Shown here in pieces: positions 47,093-60,554 of a stretch of 64,000 nucleotides of DNA. The translations under genes and the position numbers were made by a program. This DNA is from Climacteris rufus. Taxonomy: Eukaryota > Chordata > Aves > Passeriformes > Climacteridae. The stretch covers positions 650,913 through 714,912 of the forward strand of contig VZRZ01003844.1 of assembly GCA_013398175.1 (NCBI GenBank). Reading direction: 5' to 3'. Position 1 is the stretch's first letter, and each line of letters starts with the position of its first letter. The notes beneath the pieces are model-generated. The model saw nothing but the letters and a program-made list of their open reading frames with translations. It made no database searches and was not told where the DNA came from.

Positions 47093-50000
47093 TTTTTAAA
47101 TCTAGCAAAGCACTAGCAAAATGCCACATGCATATGAAACAGGCGATCCCTGGCACAAGGAAGCTGTGTGTCTGTAGTAAAGGCAAAGCTTGCCGTTGCC
47201 TTGTGAATCCAAGTGACACACTTGGAGCCATCCCCATTTTGAGTTCAAGCCAGTGAAAACCAAATTTTCTTTTTGCTAGAGTAGCTGAAAGGTTGGTGGA
47301 GCAGGAGGCAGCTAGTGCCAAGGTAAAACTATGCATGTTTCTTGTCATATGTCTTCAAGTGATGCATTCCAGAATTCTTCATTTAGTCATCCAGAGATAA
47401 ATAAGTTACTACTTATTACAAACTAATTATGTTTTAAGCAGCACAGCTAAAAGATAATCTGTGTTACAGAATTCCTAGTGGCAAAACATCCAGGATTTTT
47501 TACATGTAAAATCATGAAGCTGCTGTGATGCTTTTGAAGTTTTAACACACTCATGCATTTGTTTGAAAACTACTATGCAAGCAGTAAAAACTCTTGTTTG
47601 GGTCTGATCCTTCAAGGTACAATGCAGGTAGCTCTCCATTTAACTTCATGGCCTCAGTCCTCACAAGTCTGACATAGCTGATAACATTTTTTGAGCCATG
47701 TGCTTAACAATCAATGCAATTAAGAAGAAAAGGTGTGTAGTTTTAGTATTGATTAGTCTCCTCACCAAAAATTATGTTCCCAGCTACAATACTGAAGAGG
47801 CTTAACATAGACACTTCGAAGGAAAAAAGAAAAAAACCAACACAATGCCTTTTTCTTTTGCTTCTCTAATTGATGCAGATGTTGTGCAGTTGCACCTATG
47901 AAAAGTTAAATATTATGTCTCTGTAACATTTTTGATCTTCATTAATTATAGCTCAGAAAACCTTACAAAAAGCAGCCTGCTTCTTTAATACAAATAAGAT
48001 TAATTGCATGAGTGTTCAGAAAATGAACCACCAGTAGTTAAACAAAAAATGTTTGTCTTTAAGCAGCCCTTGAACGATTTTTTTTTTTTAACTGTTACAG
48101 GAAGTGAAGAGGCTGCCAAATTACCATGCCCGTGAGCCCCACTCTCATTATCAGCCTAAACGAAAGCACACACCCCGCCACTTTCATCCTTTTCCAGGTC
48201 CAAGAAAAAGAAAAAGGAGGCAAAAAAATCCAACCAGCCTTCCACACAAAGAGGTGTCTCTGAAGTCTGGAATGCACCCTGGCTGTTTGAAGACAAGATT
48301 TATACCTGACACCCTCCTTTAAGCTCATTGTTGAGACTCGCCTGCGTTCAAATCAACCGCAGACTGGCTGCTGCAGGTACTTCATCTTACAACGACCACA
48401 TCATCTAAGATAAATGCACCAGGAATTGCTATCACTTTGAGGTGAAGAGAAAAAAGGGGGGTGGGGAGAGAATCAAACCTCTGATGCAGGTAGTGGGTGG
48501 AGGAAAAGACAGACGGGCACGAAGGGGTGCGTAAAGGTGCGCCCAGGAACCCAGCCAGCAACAGCCGGCAGCCCGCAGCACAGGGCCCTAGGATGGAATG
48601 GGCCTGGCTGCCTGTGTGGCCACCTGTGTTTTGGCCCAGCCTCTCCTCGCCTTTGGCAACCAGGCTGTGGCACCAGGCGCCGGGCAGCATCCTCAAGCCA
48701 CCCGCACTGCCAGGGAAGCGCTAACCTGCTGGTGAAGGACTGAAAGGAGCTTTTTGACCTGGTGAGAGATGGTGAGAAGGACTGGGGCAACCTTTCATGT
48801 CACCCCCATGTTTTCTGAGGCAAGCCCGATTTCCTCGTTTTAGGATGCTGTTCTGAAGTAAGCTGTGGTTAGACAATTTCATTCAGCTTCTTAAATTCCT
48901 CTGGAGGAAAGCCTTTGATATTAAGAACTGAATTTTACACTGAATCCATCCTAGGGGAGGCAAAGCCCTAGAACATTGAGATATATGAAGCAAATGATAG
49001 GAGAGACGAAAGACTTGTGCTCAGGACAGTGTCAGGACACAGAGAAACACAGCTGAATGTCCCAGAGCTCAAACTCTGCTAAAACTCTAGCATTAGCAGG
49101 AGCTGGGCTAATTACCAAAGGCTTTGAAGTGATGCAGGCAGAAAATGTCTGTCATAAAGAGAGAATAACACCTGGCAATTTGCTGAGATACTTATTGTCT
49201 ATATCACAGTATCGCTCAAAGGCCCAATAAAGGTTGGGGTGTAAGGATGCAATTTGTGGTGCACAACCAGCTCAGGAGCATTTTCCAGGGTGAAGAGTTA
49301 CCATGGCATTTGGAATAACACTCCATTAATCCAGGGCATTCAAAAACAGTTCTGAGGAGATATTCTGAAATTAGACTGATAGAGAAAAGAAGGCAGAAAA
49401 AATGACAGCATGGGTGATTAATGTAAAATTTTAAAGTTAGAAAAACATGTGCTTCTGAAGCATTTCACAATGCCTATCTTGGATCCAGAGACCAGAAAGC
49501 GATATGGGATTAGCAAAAAACCTAAGGTCCTTAAGGACTGTTCTAGCATCACAAATTTGATCTGCTCTTGGGCAGGACCCATCAGCATGTTCTGCATTTA
49601 ACCCAACAGAAAGATCTGTATTTGGTTTTTTGGTTCTCCTTTGTCAAGCAGTTCAGACTCAGGGTTTTTCAAGGCTTCTTCCAAAACTTCTGGGCTGACA
49701 GGGCTGTTTGAGATCTGGGAAAAAGGAGCTGGTTTAATCCATTTCAGTTATAGAACACTTTCTATATTTAGGATTTAAAATTATGTTTCATTAAGAATGC
49801 AAATTATGAGCATTTCTAGGACTCCAGGTACTTGCATGTCCCAGCTAGCACATAAGCCTCATGCCATTACAAATCTGAATAAAGCAGGTTAAGTTTGCAG
49901 CAGATTTAAAATGGGGCAAAAGGGAGGGCGGGAAGAGAGCTCAAACAACACATCCAACATTTGCCCACTTGGGTAGGAGGAAAAATATCCATACTAGCAC

Positions 50001-50639
50001 TGAACTGACACAACGACATGGGAAGGTACAGTATAAATCTCAGCTTGGCCACAGATATCCTGTTCCAAAGTCTGAAAGACCTACCATTTATAATTTATTT
50101 TTCTTTTTTTTCCTGTGGGCTGTTTTGTAGTTTGGTTTTGGTGGGGTTTTTTTTTACCCTTGGGGGATGATATCTTCTGTGTGGTGGCAGCAAGAGATTC
50201 TCAGAGAAATTGGTTTCATCAACCCATGACCAATGTATTGAAAAATGGAGCATGGCTCCACCACAGCAATCATGGGAATATGTTGTGGACACTTAGCCTG
50301 GAGCATCCATAATTTGTGACACCAAGCACTGGAGGAAATAGCGTTCAGTATTTCATTCTGACATTTCAGCTCTTGACAGCGCTACAGAATGCTGCTTGAA
50401 CCTGAAGTCAAAAGCAATAAACTGTGCACAGCTTTGCCAAAAAAAAAAAAACCCAAAAAAGCAAGCGTAAGCAAGGCCACTTCCGATTGCCCTCACAGGG
50501 AGCCACAACAGTGGGGAACAGAAATACGTGGCTCTAAGCAGCTGCTTCATTGCTGCTTGCCTGTTAAAAATAACTTGGAATTTTCAAGAAGCAAGCTCAG
50601 GCACTATCAGGGCCTTCTGGCCTAAGCACAGAAGCAGAG
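47093..50639. other. Non-coding, with one GC-rich patch at about 48.49-48.74 kb
   Basis: No gene is recognised. The patch at 48490-48740 has about 11 CpG by hand count and high GC. Just left of it, a 72-codon basic open frame at 48104-48322 (+) is preceded by a good-looking acceptor (T-run, then GTTACAG). A + strand A/C-rich low-complexity run lies at about 50.44 kb. Confidence 0.5.
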
Positions 50640-50780
50640 AACCCTTTAGGCTGAAAAAGAACTTTGAGATCGTCAAGTCCAGCTATTAACCCAGCACTGC
50701 CAAGTCCGTAACCATGTAGAATTATTGTGTTCTTTCTTTCCCCAAAGGAGCATCTCCCAAAACAAGTTGCAATGAACAGT
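50640..50780 (-). mobile_element. CR1 LINE 3' fragment, minus orientation
   Basis: The plus strand reads TTTAGGCTGAAAAAGAACTT, then GAGATCGTCAAGTCCAG, then AACCCAGCACTGCCAAGTCC. This is the reverse complement of the CR1 3' end (GGACTTGGCAGTGCTGGGTT and following). The right-hand limit is approximate. It is shorter and opposite in orientation to the copy at 32.1 kb. Confidence 0.85.
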
Positions 50781-53370
50781 GCTAAAAGACCATCAGAAAA
50801 TGAAAATATTAATATGGATAACAAGTTTATGTATTAACTGAGATTGCTCACATAATTATTTTTTATTAACTACTTGGCCAGAGTATAAATGTTTTTTGCA
50901 GTTGTACACACTCTGTATCTTTTGCTATCTTTTGCTGGTGTTGAATAGCTCTTACTGCAATAACATGCTAAGAAGTCTCCAGGATCTTCTCTGTATAGTG
51001 GTAATCACTGGAACTTTTAAAATTACTTCTGGACTAATGAAAAATGTCAATACTTAGTTATATGTTATATGTACACATGTATGAAGGGCTGCATGGTAAA
51101 TCCATAGACACATTTTAAGCTCAAGATTGTTTTTCTGCAACCTATGAAATTCTGTTGGCACTTTCTCCCTCCTCTGTGTTTCTGATCAAATAATGTTACT
51201 GTTCTGAAAAGGGAACTTCAAAACTGAAGTTTGGCGCTCATTATGCTATTCAAGAATAAGAGCACCAGCAATTAATTAGACAGCAAATGCCCTGGATTCA
51301 CCAGCAATTCCTTCTCCAGTCCCCAGAGAGATGCCCCCTTTCTCCCTGTCCTCCAATCGTTTGCTATTTTTGTCCCCATTCAGTCCTTTGCCTCGTATTA
51401 ACTCAGTTTCTCCCTCACTGCACATGCTTTGTGATGCCTATAGTTCCTCTTCAATGCTGTGTGACTCCTCTTCCTGCCATTCCTCACTCCACTCCAGCTT
51501 GAGCCTCAAGCCTCGTGTCTCATTGCAAAGCAGCAGGTACCCCTTACCCCTGCTCGCACCCTGCGTTGTTCCCACAGCCATTGCTCACGTCCTTGCTGCT
51601 CTTCATACACCTGGGAGCCCCAACAGGATTTTCCTACAACCCTCACGTTTGCTGCAATCCCCACCCTCTGTTCTACCTGCTCCCTTCAGGCACCTATTCT
51701 CCACAGCCATTCAATTCCCCCATGAAAAGAAGGCGGCAAAGACACACTAGGCACATGCTGCCTTTGCATCAGAATAATCCCACCTGGACAGAAATCCCAG
51801 GCAACTCACCTGATGGGGCCATTGCCACCAGGGCAATGTGGCATCATGTAGTCATCAGCCTCTGCCTGCAAAGGGGTGGTTAATGTCAAGCTCATCTTGC
51901 AAACTGAAATATAGCAACAGTCGGTTATGACTTGAGAGGGCTGTGAGAAGAAACCCTTTCTGCCTCCTGGCACACCTCTTTCTCTCCAAGAGTTGAGGAC
52001 AGCCTGCCTGTCTCTGAGTCTCTTGGAATCCCCCAAGCCCTGGTCTGGGGCAGCTCTTAGAAGATGGCTTAGTCTGACTAAATGTATTCCCCTGTGTAAG
52101 CAGTGGAAAAATCATACTTGTAGTGGTAGCAATGTATTCTACAACAAAATATTGTAATAGAAAATTATTTATTTCCATGACCATTTGCTTCAAATAAATA
52201 AGTGTTATAGAAACATAATTTCTGGAAGATAAAACTATCAAGTGCACAACAGCAACTGAGGAACTACATTTCTTTTACAGCTTGTCTAAAGTGTCACCTT
52301 GCAGAGACCTGAGGGCATGTTATAATGAAGAGCTTTAAAAGAGCGAACAGCTAAAGCTAATTCTTCTCCAAAAAAGGCAAACAGGAAACTTGTTTAAAAG
52401 ACAAAGCTTTTGGTGCATAGCAAGTGCTTGTGTTCACATGTGTGCTCAGGTGGCTTTCAGTCTGTATTTTGGCTCCCTTAGCTCTGTCTCCAAAAGACAT
52501 CTCCAAAAACTCATGTATGTGCGTAAGTGCCAAATGTGTACACGGCGTCCCAGACATTTGGACAGCAAGCGACAGTTAATTCAAACCATGCATCACAGAG
52601 AGCTCATCCCTTCATGATAAATTATGGTATTGACAGATGAGTTATTTTTACATCAAGCTTAATTATGCCAAATCTCAGCCCACAAGTGTGCAGCAGAAAA
52701 GGTAGCATTTTTGTTACTGATAAGTTTTGTTTGCAATTTTTCTTTTGCACTATTCATATGTAATTAAAAGTTACCCAAACCCACATACATTACATGCCAA
52801 TTACAACCCTTTCATCTTTGTTCTTGTGTCATGACATACTGGGTATACAAATCTATGGGAAAGAAAAAAAAAAAGCCGTAAGACCGCCCTGTCTGTTAGC
52901 ACCTCATGGTGAAGTAAGTTTAAAGCCTTAAGGAAACAATGACTGAGTTTGCCTGTCTACATGGAATCAGTTCTGTACATTTTTCTTGCCCTAGACTGCT
53001 ACATCTATAAAACTCCTCACCTGAATCTCTGAGGTCCTGTTTATCTCTCACACATGTATTCTTCTTGTAGGAAGAAGTCAAAGCAGTATACAGAGCTACA
53101 AAATGGTTCTCCCAAATTTATGTGCCCAATAAAGCAAACTTTTCCAAAAGGGAATAACTTCAGTCTTTGAAACCTAAAGATCAAACTGTGCTGTTCCCAC
53201 TCCCAAAGCAGCATCGTCAGTGTGTCTACTGATAGAAAGATGTATTAGCTCAGTTAGCAATTTCCCAACCAAAAACCAGTTTATAATACAAGTGGTTGGT
53301 GTTCAGAAAATATTATAGTTACTGTAGAACATTTTAACTTCATAGCCACTCAAAATGCTGGAAATACAAA

Positions 53371-53436
53371 TCTAAGATGACCACATTCATACCACCTATT
53401 ACCTCTAAGATGACCACATTCATACCACCTATTACC
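53371..53436. repeat. 33-bp exact tandem duplication
   Basis: Two identical 33-nt copies (53371-53403 and 53404-53436), beginning TCTAAGATGACCACATTC and ending CACCTATTACC. Perfect identity indicates a recent duplication or an assembly artefact. Confidence 0.95.
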
Positions 53437-53778
53437 CTTTAACTGAAGTTTGGCCCTGCAACATCTTCCTCCTAAATCTCTGCTGTGCTCTCTGCTTGCA
53501 CTCCAAATAATTGTTCTTTAACAGATTAAAAAGTATCGCTACACCTTTACTAAGGACTAAAGGCTTGCACACACGGTATGGTTAGCACATCTCAGAAGAG
53601 TATATGGTTTCCACAGAACAATTTATTAGTGCAGGTGTATGACACACTTTGAGTAAAATGGGACAACATCAAATACTCCCTCTCTTTAATTTGGAACAGG
53701 GAGCTGAATTTCCAACACCTGCATCTGAAGAGTGTGCCAAAGCCATGGGGTTATTGGATATTTGCAGGAGGGCTACTT

Positions 53779-53838
53779 TGTGGTTTTGTTTTAGTTTGTT
53801 TTCTGGGGTTTTTTTGATTTTTGTTTTTTTTTTTTTTA
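53779..53838. repeat. T/G-rich simple repeat
   Basis: TTTTG-like units are followed by a T homopolymer, resembling the repeat at 12.4 kb. This is low-complexity sequence. Confidence 0.8.
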
Positions 53839-56800
53839 ACTGGGTGTATTTACCCAAATTTTAAGTGGATTCCAAAGCAAATGGTGCTTGTGTGGCCATG
53901 ATGCAATTTCCACACACTTTCATAGCTCAGCTGTGCACCACCAGCCCCTTTCCCCAGTAGACCCCAGAGGTTTCACGGTGCACTACAGCATGGGACAAGG
54001 GTGCCCTGCAAGCCACTGACAAATGCACATGGCAGCAAGGTCTTTGAAAATGTCCCAGTGGGGACAACTTCAGCTGGAGCTGATTATCAGCCATAAGACA
54101 CTGATCCATCAGAAATCGTTCTTCATCCATGCTTGTGTTCCTGGCGTTACCTCCCTCTTAGCCATCTTTGACTATAACTAGCCTGGGTCAATGTCTAGCA
54201 TTTTTCCTAAGAAAGTTTCCTACTTCACTGGGGATCAGGCCAGATTCACAACAGGAGCAGTGCCATGATGGACTCAGTGCTCCATGGCAGACGCAGAAGG
54301 TGGCAGCATCCTTGCTACAGCCAGAATCTGGGAAGAGACACCTTGAAACAAAGATCTTCAAAATGCCTTGACCACGACCCTAGCAGGGCTTAGAAACCTG
54401 GCAAGGCTTTGCCATACAGTCCTCCAGACTACCCCTAAAATCCAGCTCATGGAACCCCTCCTACCACAGCTTCATATCTTTGGACTTAAGAACCCCGTCA
54501 TCTACAAGGCAACACAAGGCCAAACGCCTCTGCCTGCCAGCATCCTCCTTTGTTTGAACACAGTTTTGGAAATCTTCCCTCTAAGTGGCTAGGGGCAGGC
54601 TGGGTGGGCTTCATGGAGAGGAAGCTGTTCAGGGCCCCTGGCAGGCGGCGTGGCTACACAGGCTCTTTCAGGATTGTCCAGCTCCCTTCTCTTACAGCTT
54701 TTCTGCTTTGCATGAGACAGTTTTTTCTCTTTTTCACTCAGACACATGACTTCCAAACCTAGTGACTGGGGCACCACCTGGGACAGGGTTTGGAAACTGG
54801 GCTACAGTTCTTACTCTGAGCTAAATTTAAATATCTTATATTGAGTATTACCTAGAGCCTATGTCTCCATACACTCTGGCAAGTGTGCATGGACACTCTA
54901 GCCTATTTTTGTTTTGCTCTCCAAATCGTCACTTATGCCTAGGAAAATGTAACAGTTAAAAAACAAGAGGGATGGACAGACAGACAGCTCTTTTGGAATG
55001 CACAAGAGCTGAGGCTGGGAGTACTGTTGTGACTAAAACAGCTAAAGTCTCCTCAGGCTGAGAAACACATTGAGTCCAGATCTCCCACCTGAGCTCCCTG
55101 AGCAGTAACAGTGCGACCACTCTCAGAGGGAGGACTTAACATGTGGCACGTGGGTCTGTTCATCCAGCACAGGCCAAGCCAGGTAAAGCATGTCCAGAAG
55201 CACACGTTCAGGCATGCAGGGAACTCACTGGATGCAAACGTGGGTGTTAAGGTATGTAGGTACCTCTGCGGTGAAGAGGAGGCAAGCAAGATTTCTTAGT
55301 ATCTAAGTTTTAGACTTAGCATGTGAAGTGACTTGTCTGCTAGACATCCAAGTTCCTCCTTGGGATTAAGTGCATGAAGATGATCTAACAGAAAGTATCT
55401 GCCTCTCACCTCAGAGTGCTCCCGAATCAAAGACTCAGAGAGTGCCTCTTCTTCTATGCATTTTTCACACACCCGTCACTAATTGCTCTTTTGTGATTAA
55501 GGAGAAGTGTTTCATCTATATACACAAAAAAGTGTGAAAACTCCAGATGAAAAATACTGCAAAGTTAAGCAGAACTGTTCATGGGTTTGCATCTGTTCTG
55601 CAAAAGTGGACATGCCTATGAAGCTAAGCAAAGGTCTGTGTGCACTGCTTGCTAAATTAATCCATCCAGCATTAGTAATGATAGGGAAAATACCACAGAC
55701 AGCAAGTTTGCTTCTGCATGTATTTCTGGGGAACTTAAGCTGTTAGCACCGTCTTTGCACTTGGCTTTGCAAGGGAAAAAGCAGATGTCTTTCACTCATT
55801 TTGATTAAACTAATACAGTTTGGGCAGCCTGTGCAGCAATTCCACCTTTTCTTCAAGTCTTAGTCCATCCCTGTCATAGGCACAGGCAACAGCAGAAAGA
55901 AATATAACATCAACAGTTTGTTAAAATAAATGGCAAAAAACACCCACAGTAGCAGGACTGAGGGAGCACCTCAAGTCTTTCCACTCAAATCCTTATGTCA
56001 AACTTGTTTTAAAAAGTATGAACAGAAAGTTCTAAAGAAACAAAACAAATCCAGACAACACATTTCCCTCTCATTTTCTTTGTTTCAGTGTTTTAGAATT
56101 CCAGAAGAAAAAGACATGCATACAGAGAAAAAATTGCTTACTTTAGCTGCTAAACACATGTATCATTCCACTGCTCTTGCCTTATTTTTGTCACATATAT
56201 TTTAAGAAAGAACTTTATGATGCTTCTCATGAGCATCTCTGAAATTCTCCAGGGAAGCTTGCATAATTAGGAAGATCTTACATAATTAATAAGCCAGAGC
56301 ACTTTGGTAAAGGCATTAAAATAACGTGAGAGCTACAACCAAGGCTGAGCTGTGGATGTTGAGCTCAGCTACAATGTTTTGATGAAAGCAAGCACTCCCT
56401 TACCAAAGCAGCCAGTGGCTCTACCAGCTGTGAGCCCATCACTTCACAGTCGCAGACTCTTACAGGGATGCCGTACAAAGCCTTCTGAGCCGCTACAAAC
56501 CACAACAAGCTCAAAACCTGACTCATGTCTAGAACTTCGACTTGCTGTTGCTGGCTTAGTCACTGCCAGCAGCCCTACATGCATCTGCTAATCCTGTGGT
56601 ATCCTCAGCACCGTTCCCTCCTGTGGGAAAGCCCTGGTTAGTCAGACTCGAAGAAAGGCAGGGTATTTATTGTTAGATTTCTCTTACCATTGCGCTGCTT
56701 TGTTCTTCTTGCATTCCCATCTTAATGACGGTGCGAGCTGTTGGCCTTCCACACTTTCTTTGTGTCTATGTAAATTCAGTGTTTGATGCTGAAGAGGCGG

Positions 56801-59800
56801 GGACGATTTCTAAGTCAAGGGGCAGGTGTGAGTGAAAGGAGCAACCCAACAGCCAAACTATTTGAAAAATAAACCTTTAATGTCTCATCAGCTCAGCACT
56901 AGGAAAAAAAAACGCCCTCATAACTTGCCTTGAAAACTGGAAAAACAGGGTGTCTAGCTATAATTTAAGACATTAATAACAAGAAGATATTGCAGCTCCC
57001 TGACACATTTTGACTTTTGCCCAGTGAAATGCTATCTTAAAACTAGGTCTGATTATTAAAATGTGAAACACTGTCAGCGGCAAAGAAATTACAGACAGGT
57101 TTAGCCCAGGCTACATTTTAGAACACACGTGAAAAAATGGTTCTTTCCCTTTCTCAAACAGACATACTGACAAGGATTTTGGCGGGACCAGAATCTTTGC
57201 AAGGTAACAACTTTACAGGACTGACCATGGTCTTCAGAGGTATTCAGTGGCTACCATGAGCACCCTGAAACTGTAGCCTCAGGATGTGACAGCCTGATTA
57301 ATCAACTAAGTTTCAGCTGAAAGTATTTTTCACCCTCAAGAGGTGAGTATACACCCTCTCAGCCTGGAAGTCTCCTTTCCAGCACAGAAAACACAACAAA
57401 GCAAGAACAAACACATCTTGCCATATGGGAACAGAGGACAATACAAGCCATCCAAATCTCTATAATTTATTTTTATTTCCCTCCTCTAGAAAAGGCTTTC
57501 AGGCATGAAGTTAAAGCTTAAGAACATGAATATCTTACTTGCCTTTTGTGGGACAATTTGACTATTTGAAGTTGTGTGGTGCTTATAACCTCCACCATTG
57601 TAAGTCACGATTTACAGAAAACAAGCATATACAGCCTCCTCTGCACAAGCATCTTTACAGTCATCATGGAAATCTCAACAAGAAACCAAAAGTCAAATTT
57701 CCTATTGGATTTATTCCTTCTGCTGAAATAATCAATTTTTTCCATGACTGTCTCATCTAGAAAATTTTTATGAAGTTAGCAGCAAATGCAAGCATCCTGC
57801 TCCTTGCACCTTCAAAGCTATCACATAAAGATAACAGTGTTTTCTTTTAATCTCTTTTTTCATTACTGAATATTATGCTTACAACAATCCTGCTTTGCTA
57901 CAGATGGTTTCCTGTTGTTTCTGCCAAATGTGAAATAGCTATAAAACTTGAAAAGGTTCTGATGCTGTCACTGCATGAAAAATTACATCTACAAGGGAAA
58001 ATTAAATATGAGCCTTAGCCTTTAATTTCTTTAATCTTACTTAGTAAGTGAACTTTTTTACTCCCACCCCCAACTCAAAGCTTCCGATAACATGACCTGA
58101 AGGGAAAAATATAGCTATGTATTTTAGTCAGGTATAAAGCCCTCATTAACAAAAACAAAAAAAGAGGAAGGGGAAGTAGATAATTCTCATGTCCAGACCA
58201 ACCAAACAGCCACCAACTCCAGCTGACAAGAGCAGTGCCTTTGGCTCAGTTTCATAAAATATGTAAAGTCATTTCTGTTAGAAGACAGTGAAGTTCCTGT
58301 TTCCAGTGCTATAATAAGGAAACCTGTCTCCTTAGCAGACAAATTACTAGAAAATGGCTTGTGTAATCCCAAGGGGACAGAGCCTTTGCTCCTTGCGTGG
58401 GCAAACCTCAGTGAACTCAGTGACAGTTTTACTTGAATGCAAAAAGAGCATTAAGAAGCACTTCAAAGAAAAATTGAATTTTATACATATGATGAAGAAA
58501 ACTTGATGCTCTGATGCTCTCTGTAGGTATAGATTCAATTTTATATGGGCAAAGGGCTAGAAAAAAGGTATTTTACCAGCAAAGGCATGGGACAATCACA
58601 TCACTTAAAAATGGAGCATCAATGAATGAGTGAGCTTCACAGCTCTCTCAAATTTCTGTCACTATTTGACTGGCACCACATCAACAGACTCATTTTCTAG
58701 TTAAAAAAAAAAAAAAATCAGGAAGCATTTAACCACATCCTTCTACCAACAAGGTAAGGCTATGCTCACTGCCATAGATCTGCCTGTACAAGCACTGGGG
58801 GTAGAGACAAAGAGAGTAAATATGAGAAATTGCTCTGTCATTTTGAGTGCATTTGTCTGTCTGCTGCCTTAGGTAGGTCTGATATCTTAGAGCTCTGCAG
58901 CACAAGAAACAAGTGTTCTGTATTACACTGGGGATTTGGCAAGCACCCATTTCTGCAGGAAAAAGGCATTTAATTGTAATTGTAATCTCACCCAACCAAG
59001 ACATCAGACCTCAACTTTCCAGCTGCTCAGACCTCTACTTTTTGTTCTGGGGTATGGATCTGACACTCTTTTGCTACAAGGAGAATTTCGCTCTTGGTTG
59101 GAAAGAGAAGTTGGTGGGATTGTAGTTTCTTTTAACCTGTGCTCCTTTCCCTGCTCTGGAGGCTGCAGTTTAAAAGCTGAGGTAGAGGTGACATTGTGGG
59201 CAGGAGTGGAAAATATGTACACTCATCGAACTGCAACCAGATGTCTCATCTACATGTGGACCTGCCTCTCCAATGTGCTGTACCCCCAAGGGCACCACAA
59301 GGCCCTCCTCAAAGTTGCTCCTGGTGTTTCCCCACGCACAGATATTTGCAGCAGAGATACCCAGTTGTTTGTTTAGTCTGACTTCCACCAAAGCTAAATT
59401 AGAAACAACCTTATGCAAGCTCTGGGAGACCTGCACTGCTCTAGACTCCTCTAGTTCAGCCCAGCTGTGGGTCCTGCTTCATTGTGAAGATAACCAGGTC
59501 TGGGAGAGCAGGGATGCAGGGGCTGCTTGGCACCTGTGGGGCTGACCTGCTGTACCTGCAGTTTTCTCTGAGAGACCCTGCATGGTGCCTGACTTTGACA
59601 TCTGTGAAAACCACTGACTGATCACTTGGGCCAGGAAAGCATTCACAGACAAACACCCTTTATTTCTCTTTTGTGGTGTAGCCTGTTTACATGGGGATCT
59701 TGGCTGAAAATCAGAAATGAGCAGGCAAGTTGGATATCTGCTGACAAGACTGGAGAGTCTCCTGTTGACTGTACTGGGAAGTATATTGAACACCTGCATA

Positions 59801-60522
59801 TTCATTTAATCTGTTCTTTTTTTTTTTATTTATTACCAATTTTATCATTTGTTCACCAGCTGAACTATTTGCACCTTTCACATCCAACAAAGTGCTTATG
59901 CTGGATTTTTCTCACAACTTGTTAGAAACCATGATAGAAAACATAACCCTGCCACATCAGAGACGTCCTTCATATACCATACAATATTTGCATCTAGGTT
60001 TCCTTGTTGCTAGACAGTGCCATCTGTTATCTGTTTTGGTCTGTTTATGAGAACGGGCAATTTTTGAAAATTAAGAGCAAGACAAGAACAATGGCTTTTT
60101 TCTTTGTATTTTACGTCCCAAAGAAACCAACTGGATCTACACATGCACAGAAAAATATACCCCTCCAATTGGCAATATATTAGCACATGCTTTTTCTTAT
60201 GGAAAATTTAAGGAGACAAAACTCATCATGGGGAAGTATTTGAATTTAATGAAATAAATCTGTGCCCCACAATGCCTGGATACTTGGTTTTACTTTTGTC
60301 TCTCTTGGAGGGTGTTGACACTCCGACTTGGTGATGGAATAAACAGTGACAGCTGAGATAGTTACTGCCCTTAACTGTGTGCTCTGTTTCTCTCTTGAAA
60401 ATTATTGCCCTCCTGCAGCTGGCAAAACTGGATGCTTCATGAAACCAGCTTCAGACTGCCAGACTTCACACCAGCCTCAGTTTACGTGGATCCGCCAGCC
60501 TATAATCTCCCGTGGCTTGGAG

Positions 60523-60554
60523 GTGAGCCCACAAGCCAGTGAGCCCACAAGCCC
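60523..60554. repeat. 16-bp tandem duplication
   Basis: GTGAGCCCACAAGCC is followed by A in copy 1 and C in copy 2, so the two 16-nt copies differ only in their last base. Confidence 0.85.

Noticed and set aside
47001..47348. Minus-strand 115-codon open frame crossing the N gap
   Set aside because: It depends on 40 unknown bases and shows no homology.
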